From: Thalassospiraceae bacterium | Lineage (GTDB): Bacteria; Pseudomonadota; Alphaproteobacteria; Rhodospirillales; Magnetovibrionaceae | Direction of reading: 5' to 3' | Assembly (NCBI GenBank): GCA_030637845.1 | Contig: DAOWFT010000207.1 | Location: 1 to 5,709 of the forward strand | Length of the DNA: 5,709 bases | Part shown: positions 1 to 5,682 of the stretch, one piece after another | Position numbering within the stretch: position 1 is the stretch's first letter | Layout: every line of letters begins with the position of its first letter | Program-made: the position numbers and the translations under genes | Notes under the pieces: model-generated | Database searches by the model: none | Seen by the model: the letters and a program-made list of their open reading frames with translations, nothing else | What the model was told of the DNA's origin: nothing

Positions 1-747
1 AGCTTCCAACGTGACGGTCATTCGTTTTAAATCATTCTCGCCTGAAAGACGATGATCGCCGTTTTTTATTAATTGTATCTCAACATCGTCGCTGCTTAGC
101 ATTTCTTCTATGCGTAGCGCCGTTTTCCATGGAACGTCCTCGTCCTTCATTCCCTGTATCAACCTGACCGGCAGTGAAATATCAATAGGCCCGCCCAGCA
201 GCAGGTTCTGTTGCCCATCATCGATTAATGCTTTGGTTATGATATATGGATCATCCGGATCGTAACAGTTTTCAATTTCAAGCCGCCCGTTTTTTTCCAT
301 TTCCGCTTTTTGTTCACTGGAAAATTCGCGCTCCATCATATCTTGGGTAAAATCAGGTGCGGTGGCCAGACCAAGCAGGCCTTTTATACGGGCGCCTATT
401 TTTAGTGCTGCCAGCATCATTATCCAGCCACCCATTGATGAGCCGACCAACACAACCGGCCCGGTGCTTAAACTTTCAATGGCGAATATGGCGTCATTTG
501 CCCACCGGCTTATTGTTCCGTCTTCAAATCTGCCCGAAGACTGGCCATGACCGCTGTAATCAAACCTGAGGAATTGACGGCCCTCATCAATGCACCACTT
601 TTCCAGCGCCAAGGCCTTGGTCCCGCCCATGTCCGAGCGAAAACCACCCAAAAATACCACCCCGACCTTTTTTTCAGCATCCTTGCCGGGGGTGGCGTGA
701 TGCGCGATTATGGCGCCATCTGCCGGGTTTGTGGTTTTATCATTCAT
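1..747 (-). CDS. alpha/beta hydrolase (serine esterase/thioesterase-like), 3' end cut by window
   Basis: An open frame runs from an ATG at 747 leftward through all 249 codons to base 1 without a stop. The product looks like a cytosolic serine hydrolase of the alpha/beta-hydrolase fold, near the ABHD10/bacterial esterase group; its substrate cannot be told from sequence. Seen directly: the first beta strand and oxyanion region VVFLGGF (residues 30-36), FDYSGHGQSSG (about 62-72) typical of the strand after helix A, and the nucleophile elbow GSSMGG with Ser104. An acid loop follows, GMKDEDVPW (199-207, Asp202 the likely acid), and GDH supplies His232. The whole triad is therefore present and only a few C-terminal residues should be missing, since family members are usually about 250-270 aa. 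No signal peptide or membrane segment is visible. An in-frame TAG lies upstream and no other ATG intervenes, so the ATG at 747 is the best start, although its Shine-Dalgarno is poor. It is divergent from the glycosyltransferase genes, so a functional link is unproven. Confidence 0.9.
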   Translation of the reverse strand, partial: MNDKTTNPADGAIIAHHATPGKDAEKKVGVVFLGGFRSDMGGTKALALEKWCIDEGRQFLRFDYSGHGQSSGRFEDGTISRWANDAIFAIESLSTGPVVLVGSSMGGWIMMLAALKIGARIKGLLGLATAPDFTQDMMEREFSSEQKAEMEKNGRLEIENCYDPDDPYIITKALIDDGQQNLLLGGPIDISLPVRLIQGMKDEDVPWKTALRIEEMLSSDDVEIQLIKNGDHRLSGENDLKRMTVTLEA

Positions 748-778
748 GGAATCACACTTGTTGCTGGACAGGTTGTGG

Positions 779-795
779 TAGGGATTGTAACCCTA
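779..795. promoter_or_regulatory. interrupted palindrome in divergent intergenic region, possible operator
   Basis: TAGGG and CCCTA are perfect 5-bp inverted arms separated by ATTGTAA, within the 81-bp gap between the divergently transcribed hydrolase and GT4 genes. On the minus strand the centre reads TACAAT (789 down to 784), a good -10 match about 37 bases before the hydrolase ATG, but no convincing -35 box sits at the right distance. Immediately to the right, TAATAT (800-805) is a -10-like hexamer for the GT4 gene, also without a clear -35. A repressor or activator site at the shared promoters is an inference. A 10-bp match of this kind can occur by chance. Confidence 0.3.
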
Positions 796-828
796 GATTT
801 AATATTACAGGTAAAGCGGGTTTATTCA

Positions 829-2061
829 GTGAACAATAATAACACCTTTGTTAGCAAGGCAAAACGGTCGCCAACAAACGAAAACGGGCAGGGAGAATCT
901 ACCCTAGAGTCTGCCCCCCGACCCGTTGGCTATAAAACCATTTTGCAGGTGTTACCGGCCCTTGGTTCAAGCGGCGGGGTTGAGCGCGGCACAATTGAAA
1001 TTGCTGGATGTATAAATGATATTGGCTGGCGTTCGCTGGTGGCGTCAAATGGCGGCGCAAGGGTACATCAATTATCACGTGCCGGTGCCCAGCATTTTGA
1101 ACTTCCGCTTAATTCAAAAAATCCCATAACCATGTGGTTGAATGTTGGTCGTTTGATAAAACTAATCCGCAAGGAAAATGTTGATCTTCTTCATGTTCGT
1201 TCGCGTGCGCCAGCATGGAGCGCGTACCGGGCCTGTAAAAAAATGGGCATCCCATTTATTACCACGTTCCACGGTACCTATGGTGCCCGTGGCGAGTTGA
1301 AACGTTCGTATAATAAAGTCATGACCAAGGGTGTGCGGGTTATTGCGATTTCCAGTTTTATCGCCGGACACCTAAAGCGTATTTATGGCGTTGCCGCTGA
1401 TCGCATTCGCGTAATATATCGCGGGGTTGATATTGCAACCTTTGATCCGGCAAAGGTAAGCGCCGAACGGGTTGTGCAACTGGCAAGCGCATGGCGACTG
1501 GAAGAAGGATACCCGGTTGTCATGTTGCCGGGGCGTTTGACCCGGTGGAAAGGTCAGGCCATTTTTATCAAGGCGGTTGCCCGTCTCGGGCGCAAGGATA
1601 TTCGCTGTGTGCTAGTCGGTTCCGATCAGGGGCGCGGTGGCTATCGCAAAGAGCTAGAAAAACAAATAAACAAACTTGATCTGGGCAGTGTCGTGCGCAT
1701 AGTTGATAATTGTGATGATATGCCGGCTGCCTATATGTTGGCCGATGTTGTTATTTCAGCCTCTACCGACCCGGAAGCGTTTGGGCGAATAGTTACCGAA
1801 GCCCAAGCCCTTGGCCGTCCGGTCATAGCGCCCGATCATGGCGGTGCCCGTGAAACCATAATCGAAGGCAAAACCGGCTGGCTGGTTGAGCCGGGCAATG
1901 AAAAACAATTGGCAGATGCAATCGGTCACGCGCTTGATTTAAATAAAGACACGCGTCAGGAAATGGCAGACAGCGCAATAAGCAACGTGCGTGAACACTT
2001 TTCCAAAGATGCCATGTGCGCTAAAACACTTGATGTGTATCGGGAAGTATTATCCGAATAG
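829..2061 (+). CDS. glycosyltransferase family 4 (GT-B fold)
   Basis: This 410-aa protein (from the chosen start) should be a retaining GT-B glycosyltransferase that moves a sugar from a nucleotide donor onto an envelope glycan or lipid acceptor at the inner face of the membrane; donor and acceptor cannot be read from the sequence. Seen: an N-terminal Rossmann half beginning ILQVLPALGSSGGVERGT (38-55) with the glycine-rich acceptor loop, then FHGTYG (147-152) and RVIYRGVD (194-201) at the domain junction. The C-terminal half has LPGRLTRWKG (233-242), with Arg236 and Lys241 as the usual phosphate-binding pair, and the EX7E motif EAFGRIVTE (Glu316, Glu324), followed by GGARETI and GKTGWLVEPG. 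The frame is open back to an ATG at 547, but that stretch lies opposite the hydrolase and reads unlike a GT. The GTG at 829 is the best start outside the hydrolase gene. Its ribosome site is weak and residues 1-34 are polar and probably disordered, so the start is uncertain. The GT9 gene follows after 36 bases, suggesting an operon. Confidence 0.88.
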   Translation: MNNNNTFVSKAKRSPTNENGQGESTLESAPRPVGYKTILQVLPALGSSGGVERGTIEIAGCINDIGWRSLVASNGGARVHQLSRAGAQHFELPLNSKNPITMWLNVGRLIKLIRKENVDLLHVRSRAPAWSAYRACKKMGIPFITTFHGTYGARGELKRSYNKVMTKGVRVIAISSFIAGHLKRIYGVAADRIRVIYRGVDIATFDPAKVSAERVVQLASAWRLEEGYPVVMLPGRLTRWKGQAIFIKAVARLGRKDIRCVLVGSDQGRGGYRKELEKQINKLDLGSVVRIVDNCDDMPAAYMLADVVISASTDPEAFGRIVTEAQALGRPVIAPDHGGARETIIEGKTGWLVEPGNEKQLADAIGHALDLNKDTRQEMADSAISNVREHFSKDAMCAKTLDVYREVLSE

Positions 2062-2069
2062 GCACTAAT

Positions 2070-2093
2070 GGGGACTTTGGGGGTTCCGAGGGG
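2070..2093 (+). promoter_or_regulatory. G-rich ribosome-binding region of the GT9 gene
   Basis: Three G tracts, of 4, 5 and 4 bases (2070-2073, 2079-2083, 2090-2093), fill the 36-base gap between the GT4 stop and the ATG at 2098. GAGGGG at 2088-2093 can serve as the Shine-Dalgarno for the ATG at 2098 (4-6 bases away, depending on which bases pair). The competing ATG at 2068 has no recognisable ribosome site before it. This supports the downstream start. Formation of a G-quadruplex is speculative, because the fourth tract is only GG at 2100-2101. Confidence 0.45.
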
Positions 2094-2097
2094 CCAA

Positions 2098-3069
2098 ATG
2101 GAACAATCTAAAAATATTCTTGTTATAAAATTGGGTGCCATGGGCGATTTCGTTCAGGCATTGGGGCCGATGGCGGCTATCGCCAAGCACCATGCCGGCG
2201 CAAAAATAACATTGCTTACCACCAAGCCCTATGTTGAGTTCGCCAAAGCCAGCAAACTTTTCGATGATGTTTGGGTTGATGAACGGCCCAAGCTTTTAGA
2301 AATTGGAAAGGCGCTTAATTTTCGCCGCCGTATTCTGGGTGGAAACTTTAGCCGGGTGTACGATTTACAAACATCAGATCGCAGCGGATTTTATTTTCAT
2401 CTGTTAAGCCCGCTGCTAAGGCCGTTGTTGGGTGGCGGCAAAAGACCCGGGTGGTCTGGCTCGGTTCGCGGTGCCTCGCACCCCCACACCGATCCGGCGA
2501 GGGCGTTGCTGCACACGGTTGAACGACAAAAAGAGCAATTGGCCATAGCCGGCATAAGCGATGTTGGGCCAGCCGATCTTTCGTGGGCAAAAAAAGATAT
2601 ATCCCAATTTGGAATTAAACCACCGTTTGCCCTTTTGGTTCCGGGCGGCTCGCCCCATCGCCCCGACAAGCGTTGGGCAGTAGAAAACTACGCAGAAATT
2701 GCCAAAAGAATGTTGGCCGATAACATAACCCCGGTGGTTATCGGTGCAGAGGCCGAACGCGCCATTATTGGGATGATGGAGCGCGACGTACCCGGCCTGG
2801 TCAATCTTTGCGGCAAAACAAGCCTGCTTGAGATTGCCACCCTTGGCCGTGGGGCGGCATGCGCGCTGGGTAACGATACCGGGCCCATGCACATAATTGC
2901 CACCGCGAACGCGCCATCGGTGGTGTTGTTTTCAGATGAAAGCGATCCCACGCTGTGCCGGCCCCGGGGCAAATGGGTCAAGGTTATCCAGCGGGGCGAT
3001 ATGAAGCAGCTTTCCGTGGGCGAGGTCTGGACCATGCTCATGCTTATGCGCGAAACTCCCCATAAATAG
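2098..3069 (+). CDS. glycosyltransferase family 9, ADP-heptose:LPS heptosyltransferase-like
   Basis: This 323-aa GT-B enzyme belongs to the WaaC/WaaF/RfaF superfamily, which transfers heptose from an ADP-sugar to the inner core of lipopolysaccharide at the cytoplasmic face of the inner membrane. Seen: the N-terminal signature ILVIKLGAMGDFVQALG (7-23) with Asp17 at the position of the catalytic Asp of WaaC; the second-domain nucleotide-sugar loop LVPGGSPHRPDKRW (180-193) with Lys191; GAEAE (216-220); and the family hallmark GNDTGPMH (258-265) with Asp260. Equating these residues with WaaC active-site positions is by analogy. An ATG at 2068 would add ten residues (333 aa), but the ATG at 2098 is preceded by GAGGGG and puts the conserved core at residue 4, as is usual in the family. 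It follows the GT4 gene closely, so the pair probably acts on one glycan. The exact sugar is unknown, since alphaproteobacterial members vary in donor. No intrinsic terminator with a T tract follows directly. Confidence 0.88.
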   Translation: MEQSKNILVIKLGAMGDFVQALGPMAAIAKHHAGAKITLLTTKPYVEFAKASKLFDDVWVDERPKLLEIGKALNFRRRILGGNFSRVYDLQTSDRSGFYFHLLSPLLRPLLGGGKRPGWSGSVRGASHPHTDPARALLHTVERQKEQLAIAGISDVGPADLSWAKKDISQFGIKPPFALLVPGGSPHRPDKRWAVENYAEIAKRMLADNITPVVIGAEAERAIIGMMERDVPGLVNLCGKTSLLEIATLGRGAACALGNDTGPMHIIATANAPSVVLFSDESDPTLCRPRGKWVKVIQRGDMKQLSVGEVWTMLMLMRETPHK

Positions 3070-3071
3070 GC

Positions 3072-3105
3072 TTAAGCGCCCCCGGTATCCTTGACAGGGG
3101 CTTAA
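3072..3105. repeat. inverted repeat overlapping the thrS -35 region
   Basis: The left arm TTAAGC-G-CCCC (3072-3082, one unpaired G) is complementary to the right arm GGGGCTTAA (3097-3105). GCTTAA also occurs as a direct repeat at 3070-3075 and 3100-3105, exactly 30 bases apart. The loop contains the TTGACA -35 hexamer. It could be a protein-binding site over the promoter or a hairpin at the end of the upstream GT9 transcript. It is not followed by a T run, so it is not a standard intrinsic terminator. Function is inferred only. Confidence 0.4.
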
Positions 3106-3118
3106 ATCCCTCTACATT
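3091..3118 (+). promoter_or_regulatory. predicted sigma70-type promoter for thrS-infC
   Basis: A perfect consensus -35 hexamer TTGACA (3091-3096) is followed, after a 16-bp spacer, by TACATT (3113-3118), a four-of-six match to the -10 consensus including the key T, A and final T. The position suits thrS: transcription would begin near 3125 and leave a leader of about 30 bases. It gives the translation genes their own promoter rather than depending on the glycosyltransferase operon. An inverted repeat covers the -35 box, so control at this point is possible. Confidence 0.55.
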
Positions 3119-3135
3119 TCGGTTTTTCCAGTCAG

Positions 3136-3153
3136 ATTTTGAGGCCGCAAAAT
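3136..3153 (+). promoter_or_regulatory. leader hairpin around the thrS ribosome-binding site
   Basis: ATTTTG (3136-3141) and CAAAAT (3148-3153) are perfect complements around a six-base loop AGGCCG, ending three bases before the thrS ATG. The only Shine-Dalgarno-like bases, GAGG at 3141-3144, sit at the loop and its closing base, 12 bases from the ATG when linear, which is longer than usual. Folding would shorten the effective distance or hide the site. E. coli thrS is translationally autoregulated through leader stem-loops resembling tRNA-Thr. This loop shows no Thr anticodon (GGU, UGU or CGU), so the same mechanism is not supported. Confidence 0.35.
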
Positions 3154-3156
3154 AAT

Positions 3157-5070
3157 ATGATTTCACTTACGCTTCCCGATGGTTCGAAGCGCACCTTTGA
3201 TGGGCCCGTTAGCGGCCTTGATGTTGCCGCCGATATCGGCCCGGGTCTTGCCAAGGCAGCATTGGCCGTTCGCATTGATGGCGAAATGCGCGACCTTGAT
3301 TTTTTAATTGAAAAAGATAGCGCCTTTTCCGTCGTCACCTCCAAGGACGAGGACGCGCTTGACCTTATCCGTCATGATGCCGCCCACATAATGGCCGAAG
3401 CGGTGCAAGAGCTTTATCCCGATGTTCAGGTCACCATCGGGCCTTCCATCGAAAACGGTTTTTATTACGATTTTGCCCGTTCCGATAAGTTTACCCCGGA
3501 AGATCTGGTGGTAATCGAAAAGCGTATGCATGAAATTGTAAAACGCGATGAAAAAATAGAACGTTCCGTTCGCCCCCGTGATGAGGCGATAGAATTTTTT
3601 AAAGATATGGGCGAACATTATAAAGCCCAACTTATCGAGGCGATCCCTGCGGGCGAGGAAGTAAGCCTCTATTCCCAAGGCGATTTTATTGATCTTTGCC
3701 GGGGGCCGCATCTGCCATCAACCGGGCGTCTGGGCAAGGCTTTCAAACTGACCAAGCTGGCCGGTGCTTATTGGCGCGGCGACAGCAACAACGAAATGCT
3801 GCAACGCATTTACGGCACCGCCTGGGCCAATGAAAAACAATTAAAAGAATACCTGCACATGGTTGAGGAGGCGGAAAAACGCGACCATCGCCGCCTTGGC
3901 CGCGAGATGGAACTGTTTCACCTGCAAGAAGAAGCCCAAGGTTCGGTGTTCTGGCACCCCAAGGGCTGGACCATGTATCGCATCTTGCAAGACTACATTC
4001 GGGGCAAACTTGAAGATGCCGATTATGCCGAGGTCAACACCCCGCAACTGGTTGACCGTTCATTATGGGAAGCATCCGGGCATTGGGAAAAGTTCCGCGA
4101 AAACATGTTTATTTCCGAATCCGAGGACAAGGTCTTGGCCATCAAGCCCATGAACTGTCCTTGTCATGTTCAGATTTTCAGGCAGGGAACCAGAAGCTAT
4201 CGCGACCTGCCGTTGCGCATGGCCGAATTTGGCTCGTGCCACCGGAACGAGCCTTCGGGCGCCTTGCACGGCATAATGCGGGTGCGGGCATTTACCCAAG
4301 ATGACGCCCATATATTTTGCACCGAAGAGCAAATCACCGCCGAAACCAAGGCGTTCTGCGAATTGCTGCTGGATGTTTATAAAGACCTCGGCTTTGAAGA
4401 AGTCGCGGTTAAGTTTTCTGACCGCCCCCCGGTTAGGGCCGGTGAAGATGAAACCTGGGACAAGGCGGAAAGTGCATTAAAAGAAGCAACCGAAGCCGCC
4501 GGTCTTTCGTGGACGCTAAACCCCGGCGAAGGTGCCTTTTACGGGCCCAAGCTAGAGTTTGTTTTGCGCGATGCCATTGGTCGTGACTGGCAATGCGGAA
4601 CCATGCAGGTTGATTTTGTTTTGCCCGAACGCCTTGACGCCAGTTATATCGGCGTCGACGGCGAAAAACATCGCCCGGTAATGTTACACCGGGCTATTCT
4701 CGGCTCGTTTGAACGATTTATCGGAATATTGATAGAAAACCACGCCGGGCGCATGCCAATGTGGTTGGCCCCGGTTCAGGTGGTAATTACAACCATAACC
4801 TCTGATGCCGATGAATATGCCCACGAGGTCATGGGCGCATTGCTCAAGGCCGGATTTCGGGCCGAGCTTGATATTCAGAATGAAAAAATTAATTTCAAAA
4901 TACGCAAACATTCCCATGCCAAGGTTCCCGCTATTTTGGTGGTGGGCAAGCGCGAGGCCGAGGAAGGCACCGTGGCGCTCAGGCGTTTGGGTGGAAAAGA
5001 CCAAGAAATCCTTGCGATTAAGGACGCTGTTGATATCCTAGCGGTCGAAGCAAAGGGCCCGCTTGCCTAA
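3157..5070 (+). CDS. thrS: threonyl-tRNA synthetase
   Basis: This cytosolic class II aminoacyl-tRNA synthetase activates threonine with ATP and charges tRNA-Thr, with editing of mischarged serine. It has 637 aa, against 642 in E. coli. Domains: an N-terminal TGS domain (about 1-61, starting MISLTLPDGS); the editing domain with His73, His77 (HDAAH), Cys181 and His185 (LCRGPH); and the catalytic core (about 240-530). The core holds the zinc ligands Cys334, His385 and His511, threonine-contact Asp383, motif 2 Arg363 (CHRNEPSG), Gln479/Cys480/Gln484 and motif 3 Arg520 (GSFERF). The anticodon-binding domain is at about 540-630 (APVQVVI, KINFKIRKHS, VVGKRE). Known catalytic residues fall at the same numbers as in E. 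coli when the ATG at 3157 is used. This favours it over an in-frame TTG at 3139, which would add six residues. No inactivating change is seen. It precedes infC, the gene order found in many bacteria, and probably shares its transcript. Confidence 0.98.
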   Translation: MISLTLPDGSKRTFDGPVSGLDVAADIGPGLAKAALAVRIDGEMRDLDFLIEKDSAFSVVTSKDEDALDLIRHDAAHIMAEAVQELYPDVQVTIGPSIENGFYYDFARSDKFTPEDLVVIEKRMHEIVKRDEKIERSVRPRDEAIEFFKDMGEHYKAQLIEAIPAGEEVSLYSQGDFIDLCRGPHLPSTGRLGKAFKLTKLAGAYWRGDSNNEMLQRIYGTAWANEKQLKEYLHMVEEAEKRDHRRLGREMELFHLQEEAQGSVFWHPKGWTMYRILQDYIRGKLEDADYAEVNTPQLVDRSLWEASGHWEKFRENMFISESEDKVLAIKPMNCPCHVQIFRQGTRSYRDLPLRMAEFGSCHRNEPSGALHGIMRVRAFTQDDAHIFCTEEQITAETKAFCELLLDVYKDLGFEEVAVKFSDRPPVRAGEDETWDKAESALKEATEAAGLSWTLNPGEGAFYGPKLEFVLRDAIGRDWQCGTMQVDFVLPERLDASYIGVDGEKHRPVMLHRAILGSFERFIGILIENHAGRMPMWLAPVQVVITTITSDADEYAHEVMGALLKAGFRAELDIQNEKINFKIRKHSHAKVPAILVVGKREAEEGTVALRRLGGKDQEILAIKDAVDILAVEAKGPLA

Positions 5071-5087
5071 AGGGCATGAATTGCCCT
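5071..5087 (+). repeat. perfect hairpin directly after the thrS stop codon
   Basis: AGGGCA (5071-5076) and TGCCCT (5082-5087) form a perfect 6-bp stem with a five-base loop TGAAT, starting at the first base after the thrS TAA. T-rich sequence begins only at about 5102 (ATTTTTAGATTTTTG), 14 bases beyond the stem, so it does not fit a classical intrinsic terminator. A partial attenuator, a processing site or a 3' stabiliser between thrS and infC are the plausible roles. Confidence 0.4.
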
Positions 5088-5126
5088 ATTACCCTGCTTC
5101 ATTTTTAGATTTTTGTTGAAACTTTT

Positions 5127-5133
5127 AAGGAGA
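5127..5133 (+). promoter_or_regulatory. strong Shine-Dalgarno that sets the infC start
   Basis: AAGGAGA lies in an A/T-rich, apparently unstructured stretch. Its GGAG core (5129-5132) ends seven bases before the ATC at 5140, the ideal distance. No ATG, GTG or TTG lies at a usable distance downstream of it. The in-frame TTG codons at 5113 and 5116 lie upstream of it and have no ribosome site of their own. It therefore decides the start in favour of ATC. Confidence 0.75.
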
Positions 5134-5139
5134 AAAACC

Positions 5140-5682
5140 ATCCCAAGACCACCGTATAACCAACCGCCGGCAAAAAAAGGCCCGCGTGTTAATGAAGACA
5201 TTATATCTGCCGAAGTACGGCTCGTTGGACCCGAAGCAGAAATGCTAGGCGTAAAGCCGGTTGCAGAAGCCATTGAAATAGCAGGTGATTTCGGGCTTGA
5301 TTTGGTCGAGGTTTCTCCCAACGCCGAGCCCCCCGTTTGCAAGATCCTCGACTATGGCAAGTTCAAGTACGAGGAACAGAAAAAAAAGAACGAACAAAAG
5401 AAAAAGCAAAAAGTAGTTTCCGTTAAGGAAATCAAGCTGCGCCCCGGCATTGATATTCACGATTATGAAGTGAAAATGAAGGCCGCCAGAAAATTTCTCG
5501 GTCAGGGCGACAAGGTAAAAGTTACCATTCGCTTCCGTGGTCGTGAAATGGCGCATCAAGAATTGGGCCTGCAGGTTCTGATCAAAATGCGCGATGAACT
5601 GGAAGAATTGGCCAAGGTCGAGCAAATGCCCAAAAGCGAAGGGCGAATGATGACCATGGTGCTGGCACCCGCCACCAGTTAA
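5140..5682 (+). CDS. infC: translation initiation factor IF-3, ATC start codon
   Basis: IF3 binds the 30S subunit, prevents premature joining of 50S, and checks initiator tRNA and start-codon pairing. From the ATC at 5140 the protein has 180 aa, the same length as E. coli IF3. Seen: the N-domain GPRVNEDI (14-21) and LDLVEVSPNAEPPVCKILD (53-71); the IF3 signature KILDYGKFKYEEQ (68-80); the lysine-rich linker helix (about 81-91); and the C-domain KEIKLRPGID (96-105), DYEVKMKAARKFL (108-120), RFRGREMAHQELG (131-143) and MTMVLAP (171-177). The frame continues upstream to a TTG at 5113 (189 aa), but that would place the AAGGAGA ribosome site inside the gene. E. coli infC starts at AUU, and IF3 discriminates against such codons, giving negative autoregulation; an AUC start fits the same scheme. 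It probably shares a transcript with thrS (69-base spacer). rpmI and rplT would be expected just beyond the window. Family identity is certain; the start is strongly inferred. Confidence 0.96.
   Translation: MPRPPYNQPPAKKGPRVNEDIISAEVRLVGPEAEMLGVKPVAEAIEIAGDFGLDLVEVSPNAEPPVCKILDYGKFKYEEQKKKNEQKKKQKVVSVKEIKLRPGIDIHDYEVKMKAARKFLGQGDKVKVTIRFRGREMAHQELGLQVLIKMRDELEELAKVEQMPKSEGRMMTMVLAPATS

Noticed and set aside
357..569. Two overlapping plus-strand open frames of 62 and 70 codons
   Set aside because: Both lie opposite the hydrolase, including its nucleophile elbow, and their translations show no motif.
2416..2892. 158-codon open frame on the minus strand within the GT9 gene
   Set aside because: It is antisense to a well-supported heptosyltransferase-family gene, has no recognisable domain or ribosome site, and overlaps other antisense frames that are equally open. 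It is a by-product of codon bias.
3139..3156. TTG at 3139 as an alternative thrS start adding six residues
   Set aside because: It has no ribosome site, the added residues are outside the TGS domain, and numbering from the ATG at 3157 matches the E. coli catalytic positions.
3304..3711. 135-codon minus-strand open frame within thrS
   Set aside because: It is antisense to the conserved editing domain of ThrRS and has no family features.
5081..5111. Possible separate promoter for infC (TTGCCC with TTTAGA)
   Set aside because: Both hexamers match the consensus poorly; the region is simply T-rich. Cotranscription with thrS is the simpler reading.
5380..5388. A8G run reading AAA AAA AAG in infC, resembling a -1 slippery site
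   Set aside because: It encodes the conserved lysine-rich linker of IF3, where A-rich codons are expected. No downstream stimulatory structure is evident and IF3 needs no frameshifted product.
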